This document shows positions 21,571 to 32,839 of a stretch of 64,000 nucleotides of DNA, in pieces. A model generated the notes under the pieces. It searched no databases. It was given only the letters and a program-made list of their open reading frames with translations, and was not told the origin of the DNA. Location of the stretch: contig OV277862.1 in the NCBI GenBank assembly GCA_922989275.2, positions 42,123,786 to 42,187,785 on the forward strand, given 5' to 3'. The stretch is from Gari tellinella (Eukaryota; Mollusca; Bivalvia; Cardiida; Psammobiidae). Within the stretch, counting starts at the first letter, position 1. Every line of letters begins with the position of its first letter. A program made the translations under genes and the position numbers.

Positions 21571-21752
21571 CATGGCTGCCATTCCTCCAGATTTTCCGAA
21601 TTCGTATGTTTAGCAGCTGGTAGCCTAAAACAGACTGAAAGTAAAGCGCATTTAGGCGTATTCTGCTTAACTATCCACTGCTTTAAGTAATCGCGCTTGA
21701 AAAATAGAAAATTTGGAATTCTTAGGATTTTAATACCATTTTTGGCAGCCCT
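21571..21752. mobile_element. CAGGGCTGCCA-family MITE, copy 2 (composite core)
   Basis: Left end ATGGCTGCCATTCCTCCAGA, right end TTTGGCAGCCCTG. The core carries AAAGTAAAGCGCATTTAGGC and TGCTTTAAGTAATCGCG, as in the 45470 copy. Target duplication not clear. Confidence 0.6.
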
Positions 21753-22720
21753 GTGGGCGCATATAAAGTGATTGAGCTGCGCGTGTGTCCGTCCGTCTCT
21801 CTGTCGGTCGATCCACACGTGTACTTTTTGTCCGGAATTTTTTCCCGATATCTCTGCTCATCTGCTAGACAAAACAGCTTTTGGAGTGTGTGTACATCTT
21901 CGGGTAGCTGTATGTCGTATATACCATTTTCAGGATATTGTGACATTGATCTTTGACCTCAATTAAAGATAAAGCTTGTCAGGTGGACATTTTGTATACA
22001 ACACGAGCTAGGTTTACCAAATACAGTATGTGGGTACAACTTGCAATTGTAGAGCGTTCCGTTACATTATCAGACCACTGTGATTTTGACCATGACCTTT
22101 TTTTATAAAAATAAAACCCTTTCCGGAGCAGATTTCCTATACCTTATAGGCTAGCTATGGTAGATCTACTACATGTATACCAATACAAAATATGTCTGTT
22201 GTGGAGTATCGGGTACCATTACGTACCTATGGCCTTGACATTTGACCTTTAGTAAATTCATGTCCGGAGGACATATCGTACACAGTGAGATTGGGATACC
22301 AAATTTAGTGCGTGAGCACTGTACATGTAGGAATGGCATGCAGAGTGTACGGTGACTACCGTAACAGTTTCTTGTTACTGTTACCATGGCCTTTGACCTC
22401 AAGTGTCTGATAAAAAAAAAAGATGCATATTTCTTAAATCGTAAAGATTTATCTGTACCAATTTTCGTACGGGAATTGGAGTATCGCATACTATTTTTCA
22501 GGTCAATGTGACCTTCCTGGTCTTGACCTTTGACTTAAATCTTAAAATATCCTTAGAGTATTTACTATTCCCACATCAGCTAGGGATGCCAAATTTAGCG
22601 TGCAAGTAGACATCTGAAGATGGCTTAGTGTCATCTCGTTTCACACTAAGGTCATCTTGATCTTGAACTGCTACCCCAATTTTAGTCCACATGTGTACAG
22701 TTAGATGATATGGAGCTATT
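21753..22720. repeat. Diverged repeat array with GACCTTTGACCT motifs
   Basis: Repeated blocks of the type 'tttgacctcaa', 'gtacca...atttagtgcg', 'tgtccgtccgtctctctgtcgg' occur every 150-200 bp. This style is common in bivalve genomes. ORFs on either strand here are by-products of the repeats. Confidence 0.6.
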
Positions 22721-23419
22721 TCTCGTCTTTGCCATATCCTCACATGTAAAAAGTTAACTTGTCGTCACAGGGGCTCATTGGTGAGACTACCCCCTTTCAT
22801 TCAGAATGACGTCATAAAGCGTAGATCTATTTGGAAACAGTTTTGATAAAAACTATTTGCCACTAGTTTTGAAATTACGTAAATTAAACTGCCTTAAATC
22901 TTATTTTGAAACGATATTGCAGACGATAATATTGAAGCAGATGACAATATGGCGGTGAAGGGGTAAGACACTCACGATTAAACTAGTGTTTCATAATCGG
23001 CTGGTTTTTATAATCGATCATCGGATATAATCGGACAGACCACTTTGATTAATCATCGATTATACAATCGAAATGAGATATCTAAATTTTGAGTATAAAT
23101 TTAGTAGATCTAATGAAAATGTTGAAATTGACAATAAAAAAAAATCAGATTTTTTATTATTATTTCAATTGCATCTGAAGATTAATATAGACAATCTACA
23201 CTAAAATGTAGTAAAATGAGTTCATACAGTTTATATCAGAAACAATATCTAGCTGTTTTACATAAAATATAATGAAATTTTTTTTATTTCGATTAATCGA
23301 TTAGAATCTATTTGATTTTATAATCGATCGAAAGAGCACTTTCAATCAATAATCGATCATCGTTTAAACACTAGATTAAACTGACCATGAAAAGGTTTAA
23401 AAGAAACTTGCATTGGTTT

Positions 23420-23421
<2 letters not shown>
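22721..23421. other. No gene; 'AATCGATCATCG' inverted sequence
   Basis: TTTATAATCGATCATCGGATATAATC near 23008 and TCAATAATCGATCATCG near 23343, with complements nearby (GATTAATCATCGATTATACAATCG), form a loose ~350 bp palindromic repeat. No coding was seen. Confidence 0.45.
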
Positions 23422-23457
<36 letters not shown>

Positions 23458-23580
23458 AGGGAGGGAGAGAGAGACAGACATAGAGAGAGACAGACAGACA
23501 TAGAGAGAGACAGACAGACATTCATATACAGAGACAGACAGAAACACACACACAAATCAAGAAACAAAGAGAGATAAAGT
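23422..23580. repeat. (GA)n / (GACA)n microsatellite
   Basis: A run of GAGAGA from about 23424 grades into GACAGACATAGAGAGA units. It yields a spurious Ser/Leu-rich minus-strand ORF. Confidence 0.95.
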
Positions 23581-24231
23581 TTAACAGCCTAGATCTTGAT
23601 CTAGATCTACTTACTGTTATTTGAACCATGTTCCATTTTATTGGTTCAAATTGTGTCCAAGATTTCTGCCATTAACACGCAACTAGATCAAGATTTACAT
23701 TTAAGATACAATTAAAGATGTATACTAGCATACAAAGCCTATTGTACACGGATTAGCTTAAAAAATAATCGTCATAAACTTGATATAGATCTAGATCTAT
23801 AAAAAGATTTAGATCTATATGCAAAAGTCCGATGTGTTTACACATTCATGTACACATGTACTTTGTTACGTATTTCGGAGTGTACGTCATTGATGACGTC
23901 ACCTTTGTCCGACTCTCTTTTCGCATTGGGAGCTGTACGCATAGCCTCGTGGTGTAGAGCTTTTTACCCTGTGAAGGATCTGTGTTTATTGTTCAACCAT
24001 AGGAGGTTGGGGATGGATGAAATCTATCTGAGAAGGAGACCATCTCATAAATAGTGTTTGAAAAAATGCACTTTCGGCTTGACATCAAAGGTTTGATTTA
24101 TCGTTTTTTGCTCTCCCATTACCTTGATCTTCGGGCCATAATATTGGATGTTAGTCCATCTAGGCCCCTCTAGTGAAGTTCTTCGTTAATGTTCCATATA
24201 CTGATAGTTTCTTCGTTAATTGTGCAAAGAA
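23581..24231. other. No gene seen
   Basis: Contains a cluster of AGATCTAGATC-type short palindromes (23590-23825). It ends with the likely 3' UTR of the LINE that follows on the minus strand. Confidence 0.4.
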
Positions 24232-25890
24232 TTAGTTACATGTTGGGTTAAATTTCTTTATGTTCCAATTTGTTGAGTTTAGTTTAGATTTAAAACTGTT
24301 TAACTGATCTGGCTGAAACTGTTTCCTGTGGTAGGTTATTCCAGAAGTTGATAGATCTTTGTGAAAATGAGTGGAGACGGAGGTTATTTCTACACTTCTT
24401 CTTAGTAAATTTGAGATGGTGTCCACGTAGCTCACCAACTGCTAGTGAGAAAATATTTTCCCATTTCAATTCATCAAAATTATGTGTTGCTTTGAAAATT
24501 TGAAGCATGTCATAACGATCCCGTCTATATTCAAGGGTAGGAATACCTAGTTGAGTCAGTCTTTCTGGATAATTTAAGCCAGCCAGGTCAGGCACTAATC
24601 TTGTTGCTCTTCTCTGAACACCCTCAATTCTCTTGATATCTTTTTTCAAATGTGGTGACCAAACACAAGAGCCATAGATCTACTCCAAAACTGGACAAAC
24701 ACTTGACTTGTATAGTTGTAAAAACATGGTTTTATCCATATATTCAAAAGTACGGTGTATGATGCCTAAGTTCCTTTGAGCTTTCTTAACAATATTTGTT
24801 ATATGCATATCAAAGTTTAGATCAGAATCAAAGGTAACACACAGGTCTTTTTCATGATTGACGTTTTCAATAGCTGTGTATGATTGATCCGAGTTTTTCA
24901 TAGAATATCTGTAATTGTCATTATTATAGCCGATGTGCATTACTTTACATTTGGAAGCATTGAAAGATAATTTCCATTTATGGCTCCATTCACACAGATT
25001 ATCCAAGTCCTTTTGTAGATTTTCGGAATCAGTTTCATTTTGAATAGATGAGTCTTCTACCAGTGAGAAAATTTTGTATCCAGTGTAGAACAGGACCACG
25101 AATACCTAGTTTATGAAGTTTCAAAATCAGACGTTCATGGGGAACACTGTCGAAAGCTTTGCTAAAGTCAAGGTATATGACATCTACTGGGTCTCCTCTA
25201 TCAAGTAGCTCAGTCCATTCATCAAGTATTTCCAATAGCTGTGTGGTGCACGATCTTCCTGGACGGAAACCATATTGAGAGTCAGACAGCAAATTGTTGG
25301 TTAATAAATATTTCATAAGCTTCTTGCGTATTACAGATTCACAGAGTTTACATATTATTGAAGTGAGGCTAATGGGTCTATAGTTTGATGGCTCAAGTTT
25401 ATTGCCCTTCTTGAAAATTGGCGAAACAATTGCATTTTTCCATTCAAGGGGAAGAATTCCTGATTGAAGAGATGTTTTGAAGATCATGTATAACGGGTAG
25501 TACAATTCGTTTTGAGCTTCAAGTAATACTTTGGGGTGAATCCCATCAGGTCCTGGAGACTTATCCGACTTTAAACATTTCAATGCTTCAAGAACATCAA
25601 CGGGTGAAAAATCAATTGCATCCAAAACATTTTCTTTATCATCATTGTTCAAGTGTTCGCCAAGATCTGTTCTTACAAAAACACTACTAAAGAAATTGTT
25701 TAGCACCTCTGCCTTGTCTTTATTTTCTGAAGCCGTGGAACCATCTGGTTTTCTTAAGTCACCAATTGTGTCTCTAGTTTTACATTTAGAGTGAACATAT
25801 TTCCAAAAAGATTTGCCATTTTCTTTTAATTCATCAACAATCTTTTTTTCGTATGACCGTTTTGCTCGTTTTTTAGTTGAGGTACATTCA
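24232..25890 (-). pseudogene. CR1/jockey-like LINE reverse transcriptase, 5'-truncated and lacking its FADD motif
   Basis: The first recognisable residues are in the linker before the RT (KRSYEKKIVDELKENGKSFW), followed by canonical fingers and palm: SPGPDGIHPKVLL, WKNAIVSPIFKKG, NYRPISLTSIICK, QYGFRPGRSC, IYLDFSKAFDSVPHERLILK. The sequence then jumps from LHWIQNFLTGRR straight to KIFSLVEDSSIQNETDSEN, skipping the PQGSVLGP and FADD blocks that hold two catalytic Asp. The thumb and C-terminal part follow (LCEWSHKWKLSFNASKCKVM; LKKDIKRIEGVQRRATRLVP) with an in-frame TAG near 24680 and a final frameshift near 24295. The endonuclease domain is absent. The copy cannot encode a working RT. Confidence 0.88.
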
Positions 25891-26363
25891 AGGGTCCTCG
25901 CGACAGGTGGTATAGGGGTCGTTGACTCTTTCTCGCGTGTACATGTAAACACATAATTGTTCAGCGAGTTTACACAGCCTCATAACAAGGAATCTTCATT
26001 AAAACGTGGTAAGAGCTTTTGGCTTCTTTTTAAGACGATACTTAACGTCGCCTGCGTTAGAATTCAGGTAAATAGAGGAAATAAAAGCAAGTGGTCCCCA
26101 CTGCCTACATGGATATGCAGATATTTTTGTTATAAGTTAAATTTACGTAAGAAATTGCAGCATTTTACACAATAAGATAATCTATTTGTTCGTGTTTTTC
26201 TAATATTGAAGCATTTTTTAAAGAAATATGTCCGATTTTTAATGTTATCATAAGTTTGGTGTTACTTATCAATGTGTTGTAGAGGTTACAGGTCCCTGAC
26301 GACTGTTTGATAAGTGTTACAGTTTCTTCTTAACAGTGTTACAGAGTATTCACGAATCTCGAA

Positions 26364-26552
26364 ATGGGCGAGATCTCGTTAGAAGACCCCAGTTTACTCG
26401 ATATAAGTCTGGATATTGAAGTAAACGGCAATAACAATATATGCGGCACTTCCAGCAGCCGGACTCCCATAAATGTCGTAAAAGCAGATGAAAAAAGCAG
26501 TTACTTTGTAAAGAATATCAGTACATTCTTTGTAAAGAATATCAGTAAATGA
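26364..26552 (+). CDS. Possible first exon upstream of the C2H2 exon
   Basis: ATG-initiated acidic stretch (MGEISLEDPSLLDISLDIEV, then NGNNNICGTSSSRTP). Its end contains an exact duplicate of CTTTGTAAAGAATATCAGTA and possible donors (TTTGTAAAG). I could not find a donor whose phase fits the exon at 26972, so joining them is a guess. Confidence 0.3.
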   Translation: MGEISLEDPSLLDISLDIEVNGNNNICGTSSSRTPINVVKADEKSSYFVKNISTFFVKNISK

Positions 26553-26971
26553 CCACAAGTTCAGGCATTAGCGCCACAAAAAGGTATTGAATTATTCTAG
26601 AACTATTCGTGAATGATTTCTTGAATATTCATGAAAAAAATAGTAGAAGTGGCCATTATTTTAAACGTTCATGAATATGCTGCAATAATTCTAGGAATTT
26701 GATGTTTTTAGAACTATTTTCTAGAATTGCAGAAGTTCTTGAACTCCTTTTGTAGAATGTTTAAAGTATTTTTGAAGCCCTAGAACTATTAAATTTAACG
26801 TTCATGGGTATTCTTAAATTCCTGAACACTAGTCTTTTCATAGGGGTAGTTTTCATCGAAAAGAAAGGTAAATTGAACTTTGTGCAATAAATCTTTCAGT
26901 TCAGTCTATGACTTTAATTAACACGTAATGGCGTATCACAACAAAATCAAACTGCTTTATTAATTATACAG

Positions 26972-27227
26972 CGGACGGTTTAATAATCGGAAAACTCTGG
27001 CAAGACATCGGGATGTTTATCATTCTTGGCAAAAGAGTGCCTTTGAATGTGACACTTGCGGAACAGAACTCAATACCAAAGCCTCGCTCATTGAACATGT
27101 CGAAGACAAACATGGACCAAAGAATCTGGTCTTTGTTTGTGGAACTGATTTTCATGTAGGCCGTCGTTTAGACGACACCAGAAAAAATGCAAATTTACTC
27201 ACGCTTGAGATTTTAATTACTTATTAA
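26972..27227 (+). CDS. C2H2 zinc-finger exon
   Basis: After an acceptor (TTAATTATACAG) the frame encodes the end of one finger (FNNRKTLARHRDVYH) and a complete C2H2 finger (FECDTCGTELNTKASLIEHVEDKH; Cys-X2-Cys, 12 residues, His-X4-His), then FVCGTDFH. It may continue by a donor at CAT-GTAGG or end at the TAA at 27225. Two or more fingers in a row suggest a DNA-binding protein. The minus-strand ORF over the same bases is its shadow. Confidence 0.45.
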
Positions 27228-27849
27228 ATTTTGCAAAGTTGATAATATGCACGGGTTCGAATGCGGTTCGATCCTATTCTCGGTGGAAGATCTATAACGC
27301 ATTCTGTTTTATACATTTAATAGACTAACAGTCGTATTTGCAAACAGTTAAGATCCTGGTGCGGTGCCAACTTTCTCGATGTCTAACCAAGATTAAACTC
27401 GAAAAAGGATCTCTAAGATAGTCAAACAGCTTTGATCCGATTCAGACACATAATTTTTCAGCTTCTCATTCGAATCTAACCTGTTTATATCTGTGTTTAT
27501 ACAGTCAGATTAAAGCGGTGAACGGGTTAAACTTATATTTGATACATATGACGGATCGTTTTGCACATATGATTTATTGTGAGAAATAGTTAGAAAGTTA
27601 TTAATTAAGCTTAAAAACATTGAACAACTTATTGAGAAAATTTGCATTCAAAAAGAGCACAAGTAGTGCAAATCGAGACCAGAGTTCGCCTGTGGCAAGT
27701 TATGAGACTTGCCTATTAGGAAGAATTTACCTTGCACACCATAATGTCTAAATTAAAGGTGGCGTTCAGTTTTTGCATTAAGTACTATATGCTTTGGTTG
27801 ACAAGTTATGTAATGGACAGAGATAACCATACGATAATTTTGCAGGTTC
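27228..27849. other. No gene; partial 'CAAACAG' repeat
   Basis: GCAAACAGTTAAGATCCTGG near 27341 is a one-armed relative of the hairpin family. Otherwise nothing was recognised. Confidence 0.35.
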
Positions 27850-29276
27850 CAGGGCTCGACAGTAACGGTAGTCCGACTGCCCGAGACAACCAAAAGTTAG
27901 GTCAGGACAATAAGAATCTGTAGCTAGTAGATCTAGTCAAGCGTGGCAAGTAGACCTTAAATTCATTTTCTGCCAAGCCTATTTATAATCTGATCGGCAT
28001 TAAAATGCCAACATCATTTACCGGTGAAATAGATTTGCCGAAACGTCAATACAGCATTCATTTCGTTTACACGGAAATACTTAGATTACATATCGCGCAT
28101 GCGTGAGGCTACAGTACTGAACCTTATTAAATTAACAATTTTTGCGATTCGCTTGCAATTCGATGGCAATTCGATTGCGATTCGCTTGCGATTCAAAGTA
28201 CTAACTTTACCCTCGGGTAAGTTTTCTTGAATGGTGTATCTCACAAATGTTCGCAAATATGTCTTCGTTAATATTTTTGATTCCATTTCTGTCACAACCG
28301 CTTCGGAAAATTCGCGTAAACTATTCAAACGTAGGATTTGTTTTTTGAAGCGCCCGATTCGATGGCAATTCGATGGCAATTCGCTTGCGAGTATCAATTT
28401 AATTTAATAAGGTTCAGTACTGTAATCAGTACACACGTTTTTTTGTTGCGAACTCGCGATGTCGTCCCATTTGGAATGCATATTTTGACACTGTGTGTGT
28501 AAAATCAGGTTACCTGCGTCCAAAATTTGAGTTTCTCCCCATTTAATTTTACTAAAGTCAAGGGGCATCGCTCTTCCAGGGATAGTCGGCCATTTTGGAA
28601 AAATATGTCACATAACTTCTTACTACATATTCCATATATGGAGTGTGTAGTAAAACGGCCGCGCATGTCAACAATGGCGGGAAATTCTCTAATACACAAA
28701 TTTAAGGTTTATGCTTGTTTTTAAGCTGCAAACGTTTACTTTATTAGCAATGAAATAAATGTTTTAGTTTACCTGGGCAAAATAATCCGCGAATTCAACC
28801 ATATTTCCACATCCCAGAAAGTTTTCCAATTATGAATGAAAGCCTTATAATTATGTTAAACGGAAGTCATATTACGCATGCGCGGGTTCTGTCTCGGCTT
28901 CGGAATATCAAAACAGAAAGTGGGTCGACACCGAAAAGCTTTCTAACGGTCTTCGAGTCAGTTATTACTTTACTGAAGAAGGTGATGTCGGAAAATTATT
29001 GTTAAATGTTATTTTAAAGATAAATTGTAATCTGTTTGAACATATAAAATCGATAAACAACTGCTTCAGAATTTGCGCCATCGTAGAGATGCCAGCATAC
29101 CGTACAGTCTCTACTTGGACTTGGAAACGAACCAATGCTAATTAGATTACGACTTTTAATTTTAACAGTTATTAATATCAAAAGTAAGGACAAGTTTCTT
29201 TCTGGTCAGGACAAGTAAATGTTGCAGTTGCTTGTCCGACTAGGCAAGTGGTTCAAAAAGTTACTGTCGAGGCCTG
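27850..29276. mobile_element. Non-autonomous hAT-like element
   Basis: The ends are CAGGGCTCGACAGTAAC and the complement of CAGGCCTCGACAGTAAC, with GTCCGAC...-type subterminal repeats on both sides. It is about 1.43 kb with no transposase fragment recognised. CAGGG-like termini suggest hAT. Flanks GCAGGTTC and CGGTTCTT are only partly similar, so the duplication is unproven. It contains a nested MITE (28112-28422). Confidence 0.55.
28112..28422. mobile_element. 311-bp TA-flanked MITE with 11-bp tandem repeats inside
   Basis: It starts CAGTACTGAACCTTATTAAA and ends with the exact complement, with TA on both sides. Just inside both ends are tandem 11-mers of the type GCGATTCGCTT / GCAATTCGATG (five on the left, about three on the right). 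No coding. The ends suggest mobilisation by a Tc1/mariner-type transposase. Confidence 0.8.
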
Positions 29277-30850
29277 CGGTTCTTTTTTATTACATGTACC
29301 AGTTTTTTTGCCTTTGGCGCTATCGCTTTAGAGATATTTGCAAGTATATGTTTAATTTTTAAGAGTCTGGTTTTCATTTTGGGAAATAAATACAGCAACA
29401 GAATCTTTGAAATTGAGTACTTTTTATTATTTTCGCATCGTGTTAGCTATTTAAATTATTAAATACGACGATGGTTCTTTACATGTGATAAAATATCAAG
29501 TAGGCACTAACCGAACGCAGTAATACGTAATAATTACAGTAAACCTCATATACAACCGCTAAAACGAAAGCTAATTGATTGTATAAAAGACAGGTGATAG
29601 CTTAAAGGCAAGCATTGTGAAAGATAAAGGACCTCTTGCAATACATGCACTTTAGATCCATTCTCTCTCAAACAAAAACAAAAATGTCGATAAGAACCTG
29701 TAACGTTTAATAACCTGTTGTTAGAGAACCTGTAACACTCTCTGTTAGACTCTGTAACCTTATTAACCACTTGAAATCCAGAAAATTTCATTGATATACG
29801 ATATTTTTAATGTGATTCTTTTGCAAAGATGCAATTTAAGTATCAATCTTGCCAGGAACATTGATTGCATGCGAGATTATGCAGTCATTTATAAGAATTG
29901 ATCGTTGTGAACAAAAAACCGTGATTGCCGCGTCGTTTTATTAAATATTTCAAGCGTAAATTCCATAAATGGAACGAATTAAGCTAGCACGACGCTTAAG
30001 AAAAACATCGAACTATATCGTGACAATAACGATTTACAGTGTTTATGTCAATTTGACCTTTAATTACATCTTTTGCGTTCACTTCAGCGTGCCAAGTTTT
30101 GTTTCACGACGAGACTCTGAAACATATGTTTAGCGTTATTGAAGCCTTTAGTCTGAAGCCATGGATTTCGAATATTTTATTCGGCTGAAAAACATTGATG
30201 CTTCCATTTTTTTATTACTTATGTTGCCACCTTGCTTGCAATGAAAGCGCAATCCTCTATTCGGTTTATTTTTGGTGAAGTGGGTTCAAACTTTGAATTT
30301 TTTCACCCGATTCCCATGCATGTTGTTGTTGTATCAAGCTGGTACAAAACAATGATTCATAGGAATATCCAGTGACCTTGCATTAGAGACCTCAATAAAT
30401 TTTTTTTTTATTGGTTTCAGTGTTCGATAAATAAGTTTTTTCCAAAAATTTCCTTTTAAATAATTGATATATGATGTAAAATGTAATTATCAACTTAAAA
30501 CAAACTTCAATGAAGTTTAATTTATTAGTATAATCGAACCTACGTGAGCTACGAAACTACCGCTGTGTGACGTTCTAACAAAATTCATATTATCTTAGAA
30601 TAACTAATCTACACGATGTTTGGCCTGGAAACTACGACGAATCATTGAGAATTTGAAGCTTTTCTAAACGCCTCGAGTACAGTATCAACAAAAACCGGTA
30701 TTTCTTTTAAAGAGACTCGCAACCAGATTAAGCATTAAAAATAGTAATTTGTAAATATATGCCAAACGCTTATATGAGCTGGTAAGAATAAGTTAATGAT
30801 GAGAAATTCAGTAATGGTTTAAAAAATGCATTTCATTAAAAAAATAATAT
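29277..30850. other. No gene; possible remnant of the 'CAGTAAACCTC' MITE
   Basis: 29537-29600 (CAGTAAACCTCATATACAAC, AAGACAGGTGATAGCTTAA) resembles one arm of the MITE at 55550-55753. The rest is AT-rich with nothing recognised. Confidence 0.4.
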
Positions 30851-30852
30851 TG

Positions 30853-30941
30853 AGCTCTGGTTGGATTCGAACCCGGGACCGGCATGCGGGGACAGAATAG
30901 CAAAAATTAAGCAACCCCTTAGACCATTCGACCACAGACCT
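30853..30941 (-). repeat. tRNA-like sequence (Leu/Ser-like layout)
   Basis: On the minus strand: GTGGTCGAATGGTCTAAGG (A box) and CCCGGGTTCGAATCCAACC (B box) separated by an extended middle. The acceptor stem does not pair properly, so it is a tRNA pseudogene or SINE head. Confidence 0.5.
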
Positions 30942-31505
30942 GTTCATATCTTTGGGAACGATTTAACCTACTTCAGTGTGTATCGATGGAGAGTACTTAA
31001 TTCGGCTCGGGTTCATATCTGATCCCGTGATCAATTTCTATATAAGCGTCTTTCGACGCAATGGATAAAGCGATGGAAAATATCTCAAAAAATAAGATGA
31101 AGACCTTTCTTAAGGATGTTTTTCGACTGATCATATTTTCTTATGCCAGATGCACGACATTGCTACACAAGTTGGTTTTATTTGAGTATTTTGTTTTGTT
31201 TTTCAAATACACCATCCGGTTGCGAGTCGCTTTAAACGGTTACGTACCGGTACAAATTTAAATGAGTCTCGGTACCGAGTACCTGTGTTCAACCCGACAT
31301 ATGAGTGGTATGTCCATCGACTTATAACAATACTGGCTTTGGTTTGCTTTCCTTAGCAATACACTCATTAAAATGATTTAGATACCCAACAAAAAGATCG
31401 TTATCCATCCAGCCATTGACTGAGTGTCCATAGATAGCCTCAGAGAAATTCTGTAGTCCTGTGTCCCTGGGACAATCATAGGTGGAAGGAAGTTTCCGAT
31501 GACAT
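30942..31505. other. No gene seen
   Basis: The short ORF at 31061-31261 has no recognisable feature. Confidence 0.35.
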
Positions 31506-31611
31506 TATATAAATATCACATCTCACAGAGAGTGAGAGAACGGATTGGTCACCCGATGTTTACATTTACTTGTCAAGGGTGACCAATCCGTTCTCTCACC
31601 CTCTGTGAGAT
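31506..31611. repeat. Hairpin with ~40-bp arms
   Basis: TATCACATCTCACAGAGAGT... is complemented by ...ACCCTCTGTGAGATGTGATA with one mismatch over about 40 bp, around a 25-base loop. It is probably a short foldback MITE. Confidence 0.75.
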
Positions 31612-31831
31612 GTGATATATATATTTTTTTTACCGAACAAAAATATACATCTAATTATCACTGTTTTCAATACAGAACAACGACCGCGAATACATGTATC
31701 GGAACTTTTTTATTTTCATTACTTAAAACAAATAACGGAGAAGTTAATTTTTAGACGCAAAAAAACAAAAAATATGTTTGCTAACCATTTGGTATCCACA
31801 AAAAAGAACAATTTTATTTGAAAAAAAAAGT

Positions 31832-31900
31832 TGGGATCGATCGGGATTCGAATTCGGACACCGTGGGCATGGGACCATCATACCGCTAGACCACGGACAC
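31832..31900 (-). repeat. tRNA-Gly(CCC)-like pseudogene
   Basis: Minus strand: GTCCGTGGTCTAGCGGTATG, then TCCCATG in the anticodon position, and a B-box-like AATTCGAATCCCGATC. The stems are imperfect, so a working tRNA is unlikely. Confidence 0.5.
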
Positions 31901-32839
31901 AGATTCCGTGGAATCGATTTAAGTTGTGCATAAAGTTTGTATATTGACGCGTTTTAAAACAAATCAAATTGCAAGCAACACACTTTTATTCTGAATAAAT
32001 ATTGCCAACAAAAAGTTTACAAACACATATCATTTCGTTATTTGTATTCTCATATAGTTCTACGCTGTTATAGATCATTCTACAATCGTCTCCAAATAAA
32101 TACGAAAGGAGACTCAAGCAGGAAACGCAACACAAACAATACACCCATCTCTAAAGCAGAACACACACACAGCCATACCATACCATAACAAACACACACA
32201 CACACACAACCACACACACACACACACGCAATACCATTCCTTCATCCACACACTAAATAGAAAACAACACGCAAGACAAACATAAAGCTAAGTGAACATA
32301 GGAGCCCGCCTTGGTACGGTCAGTAGCAATCAATAATCAATTATAAATTAATTAACTATTAACAACCACTGGGGGGTTAAACCTGGGTTTAGGGGCGCCC
32401 AACCTCACACTTATCTCCTATATTCACCTATAAAGACGAACAGTGTACATAAAATATAAACCCTGTTCCACAACCTTACAATCAAAAAGACCTCCAGCAC
32501 AGTAAGTAAATACATGTAAAACATCCAACAAAATTCTCTGACAGGATTATTAGTAACACGGGAAAGAATTAAACATTCAAGCCCGTGCCAAAAATAACCC
32601 ACTATGGCAACGGTCAAATTGTACTCTCGGCGCCATATGACCATTTCATGTGTCGCGGTGCCGTAAAACCCAACTCAATCAATCAAATTGTACTCAAGCG
32701 AATAGTCTGTAGTCACGAGTAACTGTAAGACATAGGAGGGTTTAGGGTACGACAGAGAGGGAGAGAAAAACCAAAGCACGAAAATCCGACATAACTCTCC
32801 CGGTTAAGGACGGCTTTAGAGATACATCATCATGTAGTG
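31901..32839. other. No gene; (CA)n run and repeat fragments
   Basis: (CA)n-rich microsatellite at 32160-32228. GGGGGGTTAAACCTGGGTTT near 32371 recalls Harbinger-type ends. At 32632-32695 the 3' end of the ~264-bp SINE family appears (GTGCCGTAAAACCCAACTCA with a CAATCAATCAA tail). Confidence 0.5.

Noticed and set aside
23371..23553. Ser/Leu-rich 60-residue ORF on the minus strand
   Set aside because: Encoded by a GA/GACA microsatellite.
28086..28397. 103-residue minus-strand ORF with repeated SNCKRIA-type units
   Set aside because: Its repeats come from the 11-bp tandem array inside a MITE.
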